From Salinibaculum rarum (lineage in GTDB: Archaea; Halobacteriota; Halobacteria; Halobacteriales; Haloarculaceae): 64,000 nt of DNA. The translations under genes were made by a program, and so were the position numbers. Every line of letters begins with the position of its first letter. Position 1 is the stretch's first letter. Under the pieces are notes generated by a model. The model did not search any database. It was not told where the DNA came from and saw only the letters and a program-made list of their open reading frames with translations. Positions 34,852 to 44,160 of this stretch are shown in pieces. The stretch spans positions 124,001 through 188,000 of the forward strand of contig NZ_CP129992.1 in the NCBI RefSeq assembly GCF_030505615.1, written 5' to 3'.

Positions 34852-36573
34852 ATGAATACAGTCGAAGAATGGAAACAGGAGAAGCACCCGCTCGAAATGG
34901 TCGAGCTGGTAGAGGAGTTCGCAGAGGACGGTCTCACCTTCGACGAGATAGAGGAACGCGAAGGAGAGGGCGTCTGGGAGCGCATGAAGTGGACCGGGAT
35001 GTACACCCACGGCGTGCAACGCGGGTACATCATGATGCGCACCAAGGTGCCCGGCGGCTATCTCACGCCCGAACAGGCCGAGGTCATCGGTGAGGTGGCG
35101 ACCGAATACGCCACCGCACCCGAGGAGTTCGGCGGCGAGACACAGAACGAACTGTGGGGTGACGCCTTCCTCGATATCACGACCCGACAGGACATCCAGA
35201 AACACTGGATAGAAATCGAGGACGTCCCCGAAATCTGGGACAAGTACGACGAGGTCGGGCTGACGACCATCGGCGGCTGTGGCGACGGCGCCCGGAACGT
35301 GCTCGGCTGTCCAGCCGCCGGCCTCTCGGACCACGAGTGTTTCAACGCCCAGCCGGTCATCGACGCCGTCTCGGATTTCTTCACGAACAACCGCGAGTAC
35401 GGCAACCTCCCGCGGAAGTTCAAGATGACCATCACGGGCTGTAAACACGACTGCGGACAGTCTCAGATCAACGACGTCGGCCTGACGCCAGCGAAAAAAG
35501 AGATTGAGGGTTCGTGGCAGTACGGCTTCCACGTCAAGGTCGGTGGCGGCCTCTCCGATGGCCCCCGGATGGCCTCGCCGCTGGACGTGTTCGTCCCGCC
35601 AGAGGACGCCGTCGAGTTCTGCCGCGCCGTCGCCCAGACGTTCAAGGAACTGGGTGACCGGAACAACCGCGGCGTCTGCCGGATGCGCTATCTCGTCCAG
35701 CAGATGGGCGCAGAGAAGTTCGAGGAGGCCATCCGCGACCGGACGGACATCGAGTTCCCGACCCGCGGTGTCGACCTCACCGAGGGATACACCGGCGACC
35801 ACGTGGGCGTCCACGACCAGAAAGGAGACGGCCTGAAATACGTCGGCTTCAACGTCATCACCGGCCGGATGGGTGGCGAGGAGTTCGCCGCGGCCGCCCG
35901 CGCCGCAGAGAAGTACGGCACGGACGAGGCCTCGATTCGGCTGGCGACCGACCAGAACTTCCTCGTGACGCACATTCCCGAGGAGAACGTCTCCGACCTA
36001 CTGGCCGAGGACTTCGCGGCCGAGTACCAGCCAGACCCCGGCCCGTTCTCGCGGGGTGCCGTCGGCTGTACCGGCAACGAATTCTGTAACTACGCCATCA
36101 TCGAGACGAAAAAGCGCACCAAGCAGTGGGCGCGCGAACTCGACGAGCGCATCGACACGCCCGACGACCTCGACGTGGTCCGGATGCACATGTCCGGCTG
36201 TTCCGCGTCGTGTGCCCAGCCACAGATTGCCGACATCGGCTTCCGTGGCGAGACGGTCAAAGTCGGAGAGGATGGCGAAGAACTCCCAGAAGACGCAGAC
36301 CACGAGGACTACGAGGGCCTCGTCGAAGGGATGGACTTCGGGCTCGGCGGTGCGCTGGGCACCGACAACGAGTTCCTCGACTGGGTGGAGACGGCCGTCC
36401 CCGCCCACGCCGTGATTCCGGCACTCGAACAGCTGTTCGACGCCTACACCGACGAACGCACCGAAGGCGAACGGTTCTACGAGTGGAGTCGCCGCGTCGA
36501 CAACAGCCGCCTGCGCTCGATTATGCAACAGGCAGACGCCAACGTCTCCGGAGGTGTTGCCCATGGCGACTGA
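34852..36573 (+). CDS. Siroheme nitrite/sulfite reductase (ferredoxin-type)
   Basis: 573 residues. Reduces nitrite to ammonia or sulfite to sulfide. Two ferredoxin-like/siroheme repeats: FKMTITGCKHDCGQSQ near 190-210 in the first half; CTGNEFC (Cys 406, 412) and CSASC (Cys 450, 454) bind the 4Fe-4S and siroheme, the C-x5-C...C-x3-C pattern. Substrate cannot be told apart from these motifs. Its stop is 11 nt past the start of the next gene, which encodes an FrhB-like flavo-iron-sulfur protein that could supply electrons. Confidence 0.88.
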   Translation: MNTVEEWKQEKHPLEMVELVEEFAEDGLTFDEIEEREGEGVWERMKWTGMYTHGVQRGYIMMRTKVPGGYLTPEQAEVIGEVATEYATAPEEFGGETQNELWGDAFLDITTRQDIQKHWIEIEDVPEIWDKYDEVGLTTIGGCGDGARNVLGCPAAGLSDHECFNAQPVIDAVSDFFTNNREYGNLPRKFKMTITGCKHDCGQSQINDVGLTPAKKEIEGSWQYGFHVKVGGGLSDGPRMASPLDVFVPPEDAVEFCRAVAQTFKELGDRNNRGVCRMRYLVQQMGAEKFEEAIRDRTDIEFPTRGVDLTEGYTGDHVGVHDQKGDGLKYVGFNVITGRMGGEEFAAAARAAEKYGTDEASIRLATDQNFLVTHIPEENVSDLLAEDFAAEYQPDPGPFSRGAVGCTGNEFCNYAIIETKKRTKQWARELDERIDTPDDLDVVRMHMSGCSASCAQPQIADIGFRGETVKVGEDGEELPEDADHEDYEGLVEGMDFGLGGALGTDNEFLDWVETAVPAHAVIPALEQLFDAYTDERTEGERFYEWSRRVDNSRLRSIMQQADANVSGGVAHGD

Positions 36574-38257
36574 CGAGGACATCGAACTCGTCGAAGACGC
36601 ACCAGCACCCGCCGCAAACGCCGGCGTCGGCGAACAGACAGAACCCGAACGCGGTCGGTCGGACGCGTTCCCCGGCGTCCCCGAGTCGGGCCGTGACGGT
36701 GCGAGCGTCCCACCAATCAACCAGCAGAGCGAGGACCGGACGCCGGCCCAGACGGAGACGATTCCACCGCAGGGCGACCGACCGGGCGACCACGCGGAGG
36801 CCGACGAGTGTTGTAGTGACGGCCACTGCACCTGTGGCGGTGACGACGACGGCACGCGCGCCGTCGCTGATGGAGCCGGTGCGGAAGCCGCAGGCGGAGC
36901 ACCGACGAACGTCACCGAGGACGGCGAACTCACCGACCTCGACTTTACCGAACCGGAGACAGAGCAGAGCCAGCCCCTGGCCGGCGAGGGTCGCGGCGAG
37001 CAGGAACGGCCGGACAAGCGCGTCGGCGTGCCGGAGGGCGTCGACCTCGACACGCCGGGCTACTCCATCCGCTCGGAGATGAACGACATCGAGACGCCCG
37101 ACGAGAAGACGTGGTTCATGGAACTGGACGAGGCGGTCATCGACGACGGCCGCTGTATCCAGTGTGGGACCTGTGTCGCGGCCTGCCCCTCCGATTCCAT
37201 CGGCATCGGCGACGACGGCCTGCCCGAACTCGTCGAGATGTGTACCGGCTGTTCGCTCTGTTGGGACTTCTGTCCCCGCGGCGGGATGCGCTACGAGCGC
37301 CAGTGGAAGATTACCGGCGGCGAGGACAACGTGAAAGGCGCCGGCGACCCTATCACAGAGTTTTCCGCCCGCGTCGAAGACGACTGGCGTGAAGACTCAC
37401 AAGACGGCGGCGTCGTCACGGGCGTCCTCGGACACCTGCTCGAATCGGGCGAAATCGACGGCGCGCTCATCGCCACCGAGTCAGAGGAAGACCCCTGGAA
37501 GGCAGAGGGCTTCATGGCCACCTCCGTCGAAGAACTCATCGAGAACACCGGCACCATCTACAACCAGACGATGGCGCTGGGGCATCTCGATTTCAAGCAG
37601 TGGGAAGACAAATTCGAGAAAGACTGGGAGGACATCTCGCTGGCACTGGTCGGCACGCCGTGTGAAATCGAGGGCATCAGCGCACTGCAGGACTTCGAGT
37701 GGGAGTACGGCTCCCAGGAAGCGGGCGTGCGCGCAATCGACTACAAGATTTCGCTGATGTGTACGAAGAACTTCAACTACGAACGGCTCATCGGCGAGAA
37801 GCTCCAGGACGAGCGCGGCATCGACATCGACAACGTCGGCAAGATGGACGTGCTCCACGGGAAACTGATGGTCGACGACCTCGATGGGGAGCGCATCCTC
37901 GAAGAGGACATCGAGGAGTTCCACGACGCCGCGCTGAAAGGCTGTGACGAGTGTGCCGATTTCACCGGCTTCTGTGCGGACCTCACGGTCGGGTCGGTCG
38001 GCTCCAGCGACGAGTACTCCTCGGTCATCGTCCGGAGCGAACAGGGCCTGAAAGCCTGGAATCTGACCAAAGAGGACCTAGACTACCACGACCTGGAAGA
38101 CAAGTCCGCGGTCGGCAAACTGCAGGGCTGGGACAAGAAGAAGGCCTTCGAGGCGCTCGAACGGCCCTTCGACCCCGACGCCCCGCGGTTTATCGACTAC
38201 ACCGACCACGCCGAAAACTACGGCACCGTCAAGAATCCCCACGACGCCGACCACTGA
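36563..38257 (+). CDS. FrhB-like F420-dehydrogenase beta-subunit protein with 2x[4Fe-4S] ferredoxin domain
   Basis: 564 residues. Residues 1-160 are acidic and probably disordered, with a Cys cluster at 83, 84, 89, 91. A double ferredoxin domain follows: CIQCGTCVAAC (Cys 198, 201, 204, 208) and CTGCSLCWDFC (227, 230, 233, 237). The rest is the FrhB/FdhB FAD- and F420-binding domain (ALVGTPCEIEGI, CTKNFNYERL, CDECADFTGFCADLTVGS). Overlaps the reductase gene by 11 nt, so they are surely cotranscribed; likely passes electrons from F420H2 to the siroheme enzyme. Confidence 0.82.
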   Translation: MATDEDIELVEDAPAPAANAGVGEQTEPERGRSDAFPGVPESGRDGASVPPINQQSEDRTPAQTETIPPQGDRPGDHAEADECCSDGHCTCGGDDDGTRAVADGAGAEAAGGAPTNVTEDGELTDLDFTEPETEQSQPLAGEGRGEQERPDKRVGVPEGVDLDTPGYSIRSEMNDIETPDEKTWFMELDEAVIDDGRCIQCGTCVAACPSDSIGIGDDGLPELVEMCTGCSLCWDFCPRGGMRYERQWKITGGEDNVKGAGDPITEFSARVEDDWREDSQDGGVVTGVLGHLLESGEIDGALIATESEEDPWKAEGFMATSVEELIENTGTIYNQTMALGHLDFKQWEDKFEKDWEDISLALVGTPCEIEGISALQDFEWEYGSQEAGVRAIDYKISLMCTKNFNYERLIGEKLQDERGIDIDNVGKMDVLHGKLMVDDLDGERILEEDIEEFHDAALKGCDECADFTGFCADLTVGSVGSSDEYSSVIVRSEQGLKAWNLTKEDLDYHDLEDKSAVGKLQGWDKKKAFEALERPFDPDAPRFIDYTDHAENYGTVKNPHDADH

Positions 38258-38317
38258 CGGCCGCCGTCGTCTTTTGAGAGAAAGTCTTTACCGGTGGAGT
38301 CGCGTACCCGGTAGCAA

Positions 38318-39745
38318 ATGGTACTCGACGACCTGGGAAGTTCCCTGCGGGGAACACTCGACAACCTCCGCGGGAAGTCCCGCATCTCCGAGGAAGACGT
38401 CGACGACGTCGTCAAGGAGATTCAGCGGTCGCTGATTCAGGCCGACGTTGACATCGCCCTCGTCCAGGACCTCTCGGACAGCATCAAAACGCGGGCACTA
38501 GAGGAGGAACCGCCAGCGGGCACCTCGCCGCGTGACTGGGTGCTTCGTATCGTCTACGAGGAACTGGTCGAACTGGTGGGGGAGTCGACCGAACTGCCAC
38601 TCGAAAATCAGACCATCATGCTCGCCGGCCTCTACGGGTCGGGGAAGACCACCACCGCGGCGAAGATGGCCTGGTGGTTCTCGAAGAAGGGGCTCCGGCC
38701 GGCCATCATCCAGACTGACACCGACCGACCGGGTGCCTACGACCAGGCAAAGCAGATGGCCGAAAACGCCGAAGTCGACTTCTACGGCGACCCCGATTCG
38801 AACGACCCCGTCGCGATTGCCGAGGAGGGGCTGGAAGCGACCGAAGAGGCCGACGTGCGTATCGTCGACACTGCCGGACGTGACGGGCTCAACCGAGAAC
38901 TCATCGACCAGATAGAGGACATCGAGTCGGTCGTCGACCCCGACCGGAACCTGCTCGTGCTGGACGCGGCGATGGGCCAGTCCGCCAAAGACCAGGCCTC
39001 GGAGTTCGAGGAGGCAATCGGCATCAACGGCGTCGTCATCACGAAACTCGACGGGACGGCGAAAGGTGGTGGCGCGCTGGCGGCGGTCAACGAGACCGAG
39101 TCGACGATCGCCTTCCTCGGGACCGGTGAGACGGTCAAGGACATAGAGCGCTTCGAGGCGAGCGGCTTCGTCTCGCGACTGCTCGGGATGGGCGACTTAG
39201 AACAGCTCACCGAGCGCGTCGAGCGTGCGATGGCCGAAACCCAGGAAGAAGACGAAGACTGGGAGCCCGAGGACATCCTGGAGGGACAGTTCACCCTGAA
39301 GGACATGCGAAAGCAGATGGACGCGATGAACCGGATGGGGCCGCTAGACCAGGTGATGGACATGATTCCGGGACTGGGCGGTGGCCTAAAGGACCAGTTG
39401 CCGGACGACGCGATGGACGTCACCGAAGACCGGATGCGCGATTTCGACGTCGTGATGGACTCGATGACCGAGGAGGAACTGGAGAACCCGCGAGTCATCG
39501 GCGCGAGCCGGACGAAACGCATCGCACGCGGGTCCGGCAAGCCCGAAGACCGGGTCCGGGAACTGCTCCAGCAACACAAGATGATGGAGAAGACGCTCAA
39601 GCAGTTCCAGGGGATGGGCGACGCCGACATGGAGCGGATGATGCAACAGATGCAACAGGGCGGCGGTCCCGGCGGCATGGGCGGGATGGGCGGTGGCCCC
39701 GGCGGCGGAATGGGCGGCGGTGGCGGCCCGTTCGGCGACGACTAG
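38318..39745 (+). CDS. srp54: Signal recognition particle protein Srp54
   Basis: 475 residues. N domain to about 85; GTPase with [15 protein letters not shown] near 104, [13 protein letters not shown] near 187 and [13 protein letters not shown] near 245; Met-rich M domain about 300-440 binding signal peptides and 7S RNA. The tail is Gly/Met-rich ([17 protein letters not shown]). TATA-like CTTTACCG lies 27 nt upstream. The stop codon forms a shared CTAG with surE. Partner FtsY is encoded nearby; the 7S RNA gene is not in the window. Confidence 0.96.
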   Translation: MVLDDLGSSLRGTLDNLRGKSRISEEDVDDVVKEIQRSLIQADVDIALVQDLSDSIKTRALEEEPPAGTSPRDWVLRIVYEELVELVGESTELPLENQTIMLAGLYGSGKTTTAAKMAWWFSKKGLRPAIIQTDTDRPGAYDQAKQMAENAEVDFYGDPDSNDPVAIAEEGLEATEEADVRIVDTAGRDGLNRELIDQIEDIESVVDPDRNLLVLDAAMGQSAKDQASEFEEAIGINGVVITKLDGTAKGGGALAAVNETESTIAFLGTGETVKDIERFEASGFVSRLLGMGDLEQLTERVERAMAETQEEDEDWEPEDILEGQFTLKDMRKQMDAMNRMGPLDQVMDMIPGLGGGLKDQLPDDAMDVTEDRMRDFDVVMDSMTEEELENPRVIGASRTKRIARGSGKPEDRVRELLQQHKMMEKTLKQFQGMGDADMERMMQQMQQGGGPGGMGGMGGGPGGGMGGGGGPFGDD

Positions 39746-40626
39746 TCGGACCCACGCGCCCCGTTGTACTGCTGGATGACTTTATCGAGTGCCGCCGTTT
39801 CTGCATCGCCTCGGTCGATAGTCAACGGTGAGACGCTTATTTCGCCGTCGACGAGCGCCCGGCGGTCGCTCCCGGCCGGGTAGCGCTCGCGGTGTTGTTC
39901 CGTCGGCGGGAACGGGTTCTCGAAGCCGACCACGTCCGGCCAGACTTCTTCGTGCATCCGGACGACGGTCCCCTCCGTGTCCGCATCGAGGCCGCCGTCG
40001 CGGCCGATTGCGTCGACAGCGTCGATGTCGTCGGGGTCGGCGTCGTGTTCGACGTGGAGGTCGTAGTCCGGGAGCGGCCGCGTCAGGCGCATCTCGGGGT
40101 CGGGCACGTCAAGCGGGACGTTGACGTTCAACAACGTGCCTGCCGTGAACAACCCAGCGTCGGCAGCACGTTGACAGAGGTCGACGGTCACGCGTGCCGG
40201 CCGGCCGAAATCGTAGTCGCTGGCGGGGTCCGGGAAGAAATCCTCGTGGTGGTACGCGGAGACGGCGACGGCGGGCGTCCCGAGAAAGGCCGCCTCGATG
40301 CCGGCGCCGACGGTTCCCGAGCGACCGGTGACGTAGTTGCCGGCGTTTGGACCGTGGTTACAGCCCGAGACGACAAAGTCGAAGTCGGTGTCGAGCCCGC
40401 GCAGGCCGTAGGCCACACAGTCTGCGGGCGTCCCGGAGAGGGTGTAGCCCCACGGGTGGTCCTGGCGGACCACGGCGTGTGAGCGGGCGCGTCCGACGCC
40501 GCTCTGATTTTCCGATGGCGCGACGACGGTCACCTCGCCGAGTGCAGTGAGTTCCTCGTAGAGTCGAACGAGCCCGGCAGCGTCGATGCCGTCGTCGTTC
40601 GTCAGCAGAATGGCGGGGTCGGCCAT
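39742..40626 (-). CDS. surE: 5'/3'-nucleotidase SurE
   Basis: 294 residues, metal-dependent nucleoside monophosphate phosphatase. Start at [16 protein letters not shown], the SurE metal site (Asp-Asp), followed by [25 protein letters not shown] and LLNVNVP. Longer than most SurE (about 250), with extra C-terminal sequence. Both this TAG and the srp54 TAG lie in one CTAG (39742-39745). Confidence 0.93.
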   Translation of the reverse strand: MADPAILLTNDDGIDAAGLVRLYEELTALGEVTVVAPSENQSGVGRARSHAVVRQDHPWGYTLSGTPADCVAYGLRGLDTDFDFVVSGCNHGPNAGNYVTGRSGTVGAGIEAAFLGTPAVAVSAYHHEDFFPDPASDYDFGRPARVTVDLCQRAADAGLFTAGTLLNVNVPLDVPDPEMRLTRPLPDYDLHVEHDADPDDIDAVDAIGRDGGLDADTEGTVVRMHEEVWPDVVGFENPFPPTEQHRERYPAGSDRRALVDGEISVSPLTIDRGDAETAALDKVIQQYNGARGSD

Positions 40627-40687
40627 GACAGCCGTAGCGACTCCGGAGACGAAATCGTTGTGGAACAGTCGGCCGGCCATCGGGTGG

Positions 40688-41389
40688 TCATCCCTGCGCC
40701 GCGTCGCCGGCCGTCGTTCCCTCCCCGAGCGCGCGCAGCAACGCCACGGCGACGCCCATACCAGCCTTGACTTCGGGGTCGCGAAGCGCCTTGACGAGCC
40801 CGACAGCACCGACGGGTTCCGGGTCCTCGCTCGTCGCGTCGCCGACCGCGTGCAGCATCGATTCGAGGCCCTGTGCCACTTCCTCGTCGCTGGCGGTGTC
40901 GGCCAGTTCGCCCAGCCGAGAGCCCATGCTCGTCAGCGAGGTGACCATCTCGTCGTCCATCGCCGCCGACAGCAGGGCGATCGTGTCGGCAAACGCCGCC
41001 AGGTCGTCGAGTGTCCCGCTCTCCTGGAGTTCGACGACCGTCTCGACGCCCTCGGCAAGCGAGTCGGCGTTGTCGCCGACGGACTCGCCGAGTTCGGCGA
41101 GTTCTGGCGTCGCCGCGCCGTCGGCAGCGGCACCCAAGTTCGACCCGTCGGCCGCGAGACGCTGGACCATGCCGTCGTCTATCGCCGCGGTGGCGACTGC
41201 CGAAGCGTCCAGAAGGTCGTTGACCTGCCCTGCGTTCTGGACGAGCCGGGCGACCTCCTCGGGATTGTCTTCGACGGCAGTGACCAGTTCCGGTGGGACC
41301 GGTTGCTCGCCGCCGCCGGCTCCGTTGTGGTGGTCCTCGGCAGTCTCGCCGTCCTGTCCGGCGGTATCGGCGTGCTGTTCGTCACTCAT
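40688..41389 (-). CDS. DUF1641 domain protein
   Basis: 233 residues, Ala/Glu-rich and helical. The C-terminal half (GSRLGELADTASDEEVAQGL, PVGAVGLVKALRDPEVKAGMG) matches DUF1641, a family regularly next to FdhA, sulfide-quinone reductase or DsrE genes. It starts 9 nt downstream of the oxidoreductase gene and ends the DsrE-TusA-SQR cluster. Function unknown; association with sulfur/quinone redox is by context. Confidence 0.8.
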   Translation of the reverse strand: MSDEQHADTAGQDGETAEDHHNGAGGGEQPVPPELVTAVEDNPEEVARLVQNAGQVNDLLDASAVATAAIDDGMVQRLAADGSNLGAAADGAATPELAELGESVGDNADSLAEGVETVVELQESGTLDDLAAFADTIALLSAAMDDEMVTSLTSMGSRLGELADTASDEEVAQGLESMLHAVGDATSEDPEPVGAVGLVKALRDPEVKAGMGVAVALLRALGEGTTAGDAAQG

Positions 41390-41398
41390 ACTACCACC

Positions 41399-42541
41399 TC
41401 ACAGGAGTCCCCTGGCGGTCAGCCAATACGATTCGTTGTAGCCCAACTTCGCCCAGTGAACGGGCTTCGAGGCGGGCCGGACCGTCGGTTCGTCGCCGAA
41501 GTTGAACTCGATGAACGTTGCCTCGTCCATGCCGGCCTCGATGAAACACACCGTCTTGCCTTCGTAGGTCGCGGTAGGAACCTGGCCGCGGGCGTTGCTC
41601 GCGATGCGGTCGGCGACGACGCCGGCCTCGTAGTGGGCGACGCTGCCTGCCTTGCTGGTGGGGACGTCAGCCACGTCACCGATGGCGTAGACGTCGTCTG
41701 CGGCCGTCGCTTCGAGCGTGTGCTTGTCCACGTCGACCCAGCCGCCGTCACCGAGTCCGGCATCTGTCACGAGGTCGCTGCCGGTGTGGGGCGGGATGCC
41801 AACGAGCAGGTCGAAGTCGAGTTCGTTGCCCTCCATCGTGTGCAGGACCTTCTCCTCGGGGTCGACCTCGTCGGCGTTGAAGAACGTCTCGACGTTGACG
41901 TCGCGCTCCTCGAACTGGTCGGTCGCCCAGTCTGCCACCGACTGGATGCCGTGGGCCCGCTGGATGGGGTAGGTATACGTAATCTCGACGTCCTCGCGGA
42001 CGCCGCGCTTGCGGAGCCAGTCGTCGGCCATCAGCGTGAACTCGACCGGTGCGGCCGGGCACATGTGCGGGACGCCGATGACGCTCAACACGAGGTGTCC
42101 CTCGGTGAACTCCGCGAGAGCCTCCTGGAGCTGTTCGGCGCCGTCGGCCCCGTAGAAGTGGTGGCCTCCCTCCTGGAGTCCGGGTACCTCGTCGGGGACG
42201 AGCTCGACGCCCATCGCGAGCGTGAGGTGGTCGTAGTCGAGCGGTCGCCCGTCGGCAAGCGAGAGTCGCTGGCCGTCGGTGTCGACGTCTGTCACCCGGT
42301 CGTAGGTGATGTCGACGCGCCGGTCGACCAGCTCGCGGACCGGCCGGCGAGCGTCCGCTGTGGTCTTTTTCCCGAACGGGACGTAGAGGAACGTCGGTTT
42401 GTAGACGTGGTCCTCGTTGTCGGTGACCATCGTCACCTGGACGTCCCCGCTGTCGATTTCGGGAGCGAGTTTCTCTGCGAGTCGATTCGCCAGTACCGTG
42501 CCGCCGGTGCCACCGCCGACAATGAGTATGTGTTCGGTCAT
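41399..42541 (-). CDS. Sulfide:quinone-oxidoreductase-like flavoprotein
   Basis: 380 residues. FAD Rossmann signature ILIVGGGTGGTVLANRLAE at the N-terminus, second nucleotide/FAD block YAIGDVADVPTSKAGS near 300, and GYNESYWLTARGLL at the end. Cys residues near 160 and 350 could form the redox site but are not exactly SQR-like, so SQR type is tentative; NDH-2 type is the alternative. Probably membrane-associated by its hydrophobic tail. Clustered with TusA and DsrE homologues. Confidence 0.82.
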   Translation of the reverse strand: MTEHILIVGGGTGGTVLANRLAEKLAPEIDSGDVQVTMVTDNEDHVYKPTFLYVPFGKKTTADARRPVRELVDRRVDITYDRVTDVDTDGQRLSLADGRPLDYDHLTLAMGVELVPDEVPGLQEGGHHFYGADGAEQLQEALAEFTEGHLVLSVIGVPHMCPAAPVEFTLMADDWLRKRGVREDVEITYTYPIQRAHGIQSVADWATDQFEERDVNVETFFNADEVDPEEKVLHTMEGNELDFDLLVGIPPHTGSDLVTDAGLGDGGWVDVDKHTLEATAADDVYAIGDVADVPTSKAGSVAHYEAGVVADRIASNARGQVPTATYEGKTVCFIEAGMDEATFIEFNFGDEPTVRPASKPVHWAKLGYNESYWLTARGLL

Positions 42542-42575
42542 GCTTCTGGGGAACGAGAGCCGTGCCCGTCGTGGG

Positions 42576-42815
42576 TCACGAGGTCTCCACGTAGACGCTC
42601 CAGTGGTCGTCGTGTTCGACGACGTCCAGCAGTTCGTGGCCCGCTTCGTCGAGCCAGTCGGGGACGTCGCTTTTCGAGGAGTCGTCAGACGTCTGTAGTT
42701 CGATGACGGTCCCGGAGTCTGCCTCTTTGACCTTGCCGATAAGGTCCATCAGCGGACCGGGACACGTTGCACCGCGCGAGTCGACCGTCACGTCGGGTTG
42801 GATTGATTCACTCAT
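42576..42815 (-). CDS. TusA-family sulfurtransferase
   Basis: 79 residues. TusA fold with DSRGATCPGPLMDLIGKV: the active Cys is in the CPGPL motif near residue 19. TusA proteins accept persulfide sulfur and pass it on, often to DsrE partners. It lies 10 nt downstream of the DsrE-like gene and upstream of the SQR-like gene in one operon. Confidence 0.9.
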   Translation of the reverse strand: MSESIQPDVTVDSRGATCPGPLMDLIGKVKEADSGTVIELQTSDDSSKSDVPDWLDEAGHELLDVVEHDDHWSVYVETS

Positions 42816-42825
42816 AGTTTTCAGT

Positions 42826-43227
42826 TTAGACGAACAGCACCTGTTTGTCGCGAGCGCGTGAGAGGAAGCCGGCGACGCCGAGTTCCTCGTCGAACACGTC
42901 CACGTAGTCGTCCAGTTCGGTTCCCATGACGTCCATCGCCATCGAGCAGGCGTACACCGACAGCGGCCCGAGTTCTTTGGCCTGTGCGAGTTGCTCGGTA
43001 AAGATGGGCATCTCGTCGCCCTCACTGGAGAGCATCGCCTGGCCGACCGGGCCGCCGACGTCGAAATCACCGCTTTCGACGCGGTCGCGGTTGAAGGCCG
43101 TCAGCCCGTTCATCGTCACGAACACCTCGACCGGTGTATCCGACGACGCTGCTATCGACCCGATCATACTGACCGCCTGTATCCGCTCGAGCTCGCTCGA
43201 CGCGACTACTATTGCGTATCCTGACAT
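42826..43227 (-). CDS. DsrE-family sulfur-relay protein
   Basis: 133 residues. DsrE/F-like alpha/beta fold: YAIVVASSELERIQAVSMIG at the N-terminus, VFVTMNGLTAF near 38, and a conserved Cys in LSVYACSMAMDVMG near 94 for persulfide transfer. First gene of the sulfur cluster; a strong TATA box lies 34-41 nt upstream. Confidence 0.88.
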   Translation of the reverse strand: MSGYAIVVASSELERIQAVSMIGSIAASSDTPVEVFVTMNGLTAFNRDRVESGDFDVGGPVGQAMLSSEGDEMPIFTEQLAQAKELGPLSVYACSMAMDVMGTELDDYVDVFDEELGVAGFLSRARDKQVLFV

Positions 43228-43260
43228 GGGACTCACCCAGGTGAACGTATCCACCCAGCA

Positions 43261-43268
43261 TATATAAT
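43261..43268 (-). promoter_or_regulatory. TATA box of the DsrE-TusA-SQR operon
   Basis: ATTATATA on the minus strand, 34-41 nt upstream of the DsrE-like ATG in an AT-rich pocket. It is the best box for this operon and predicts a short leader. Confidence 0.5.
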
Positions 43269-43462
43269 AGTGTGTGTTCTTTCCAAGACTGTGAGAATAG
43301 ACCACCACTAGAGTTGTTTAAAATGTCTTTTAGATGTTTGCTATTGTCTCATTATCGAACATCCGTCCGAGTGGAAAGTGCGCGTTTCTGGTGGAACGCA
43401 GACAGGGGCCAGCCACAGCACGGCACGTCCAACTCGGAGTATCGACAGGCGCGAGGAGGCGG

Positions 43463-43470
43463 TATTTTTA
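43463..43470 (+). promoter_or_regulatory. TATA-like box before the short ORF and MgtE pair
   Basis: TATTTTTA lies 26-33 nt upstream of the ATG at 43496. This spacing predicts a leaderless transcript beginning at the short ORF rather than at the transporter start 83 nt further. Confidence 0.5.
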
Positions 43471-43495
43471 GTCCCGGGGGCCGTGGCCACAACCG

Positions 43496-43582
43496 ATGAA
43501 CGTGGTCGCCCGGGTGGCACGCGACACTGGGAGCCAGCCAGCCCCACCCTGGCCGGGCGACAGCGGGGGTGAGTGTCGGTGA
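43496..43582 (+). CDS. Putative 28-residue proline-rich leader peptide
   Basis: Short ORF MNVVARVARDTG followed by SQPAPPWPGDSGGECR. The ATG is about 30 nt after a TATA-like box, at the position expected for a leaderless start. Its TGA (43580-43582) overlaps the GTG start (43579) of the MgtE-like gene, the standard coupled layout. PAPPWP contains a Pro-Pro-Trp run, a known ribosome-stalling context. A role as attenuator for the transporter is inference; no homologue search was possible. Confidence 0.4.
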   Translation: MNVVARVARDTGSQPAPPWPGDSGGECR

Positions 43583-44160
43583 CTATCCGCGAAGTCGTCG
43601 GGACTGCATACCGGGAGGGACTGCCGGCGCTTGCTGCAAGTGCCGTCGGCGGCCTGCTCGCGGGCGTCGTCCTGGGCGGGATGCGCGCGGAGTTTCAGGC
43701 GGTCCCCGGGTTGCTCGTGTTGGTGCCGGCGTTGCTCGCCACTCGTGGGAACGTCTACGGGTCGCTCGGTGCGCGACTGGCGACCGGCCTCCACCAGGGG
43801 CTCGTGACGGCGAATATCCGCGAGGCCGACAACAGGCTGTACCGGGCGGTCGTCGCCGCCGTCTCGAACGGGCTGATAGCGAGCGTGTTCGCGGCCGTCC
43901 TCGCTTTCGTGGCGCTGACTGTGCTGGGCGACTCCCCGGCACCGCTTGGAACGCTCGTCGGGATTGCGCTGCTCGCGGGACTGCTCTCGGGTGTCGTCCT
44001 CTCTGCGACTGTCGTCGTCGTGGTGTTTGCCGGGTATCGACGCGGGTACAACCCCGACACGCTGGTCGGTCCGATCGTCACCACCGCGGGCGACGTGTTC
44101 GGGGTTGCCTTCCTCCTGCTCGCGGTCAGAATCGTCCTCGCGATTACGGGAGTGGGATAG
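43579..44160 (+). CDS. MgtE-type (SLC41-like) magnesium transporter half, N-terminal partner
   Basis: 193 residues with a GTG start (43579; an alternative GTG at 43573). About five membrane helices resembling the MgtE membrane domain: VPALLATRGNVYGSLGARLATGL corresponds to the conserved P...GN...S.L pore region, and IVTTAGDVFGVAFLL to the late D..G helix. No N or CBS domain, unlike bacterial MgtE. Immediately followed by the second half; probably both form one transporter. Confidence 0.85.
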   Translation: MTIREVVGTAYREGLPALAASAVGGLLAGVVLGGMRAEFQAVPGLLVLVPALLATRGNVYGSLGARLATGLHQGLVTANIREADNRLYRAVVAAVSNGLIASVFAAVLAFVALTVLGDSPAPLGTLVGIALLAGLLSGVVLSATVVVVVFAGYRRGYNPDTLVGPIVTTAGDVFGVAFLLLAVRIVLAITGVG

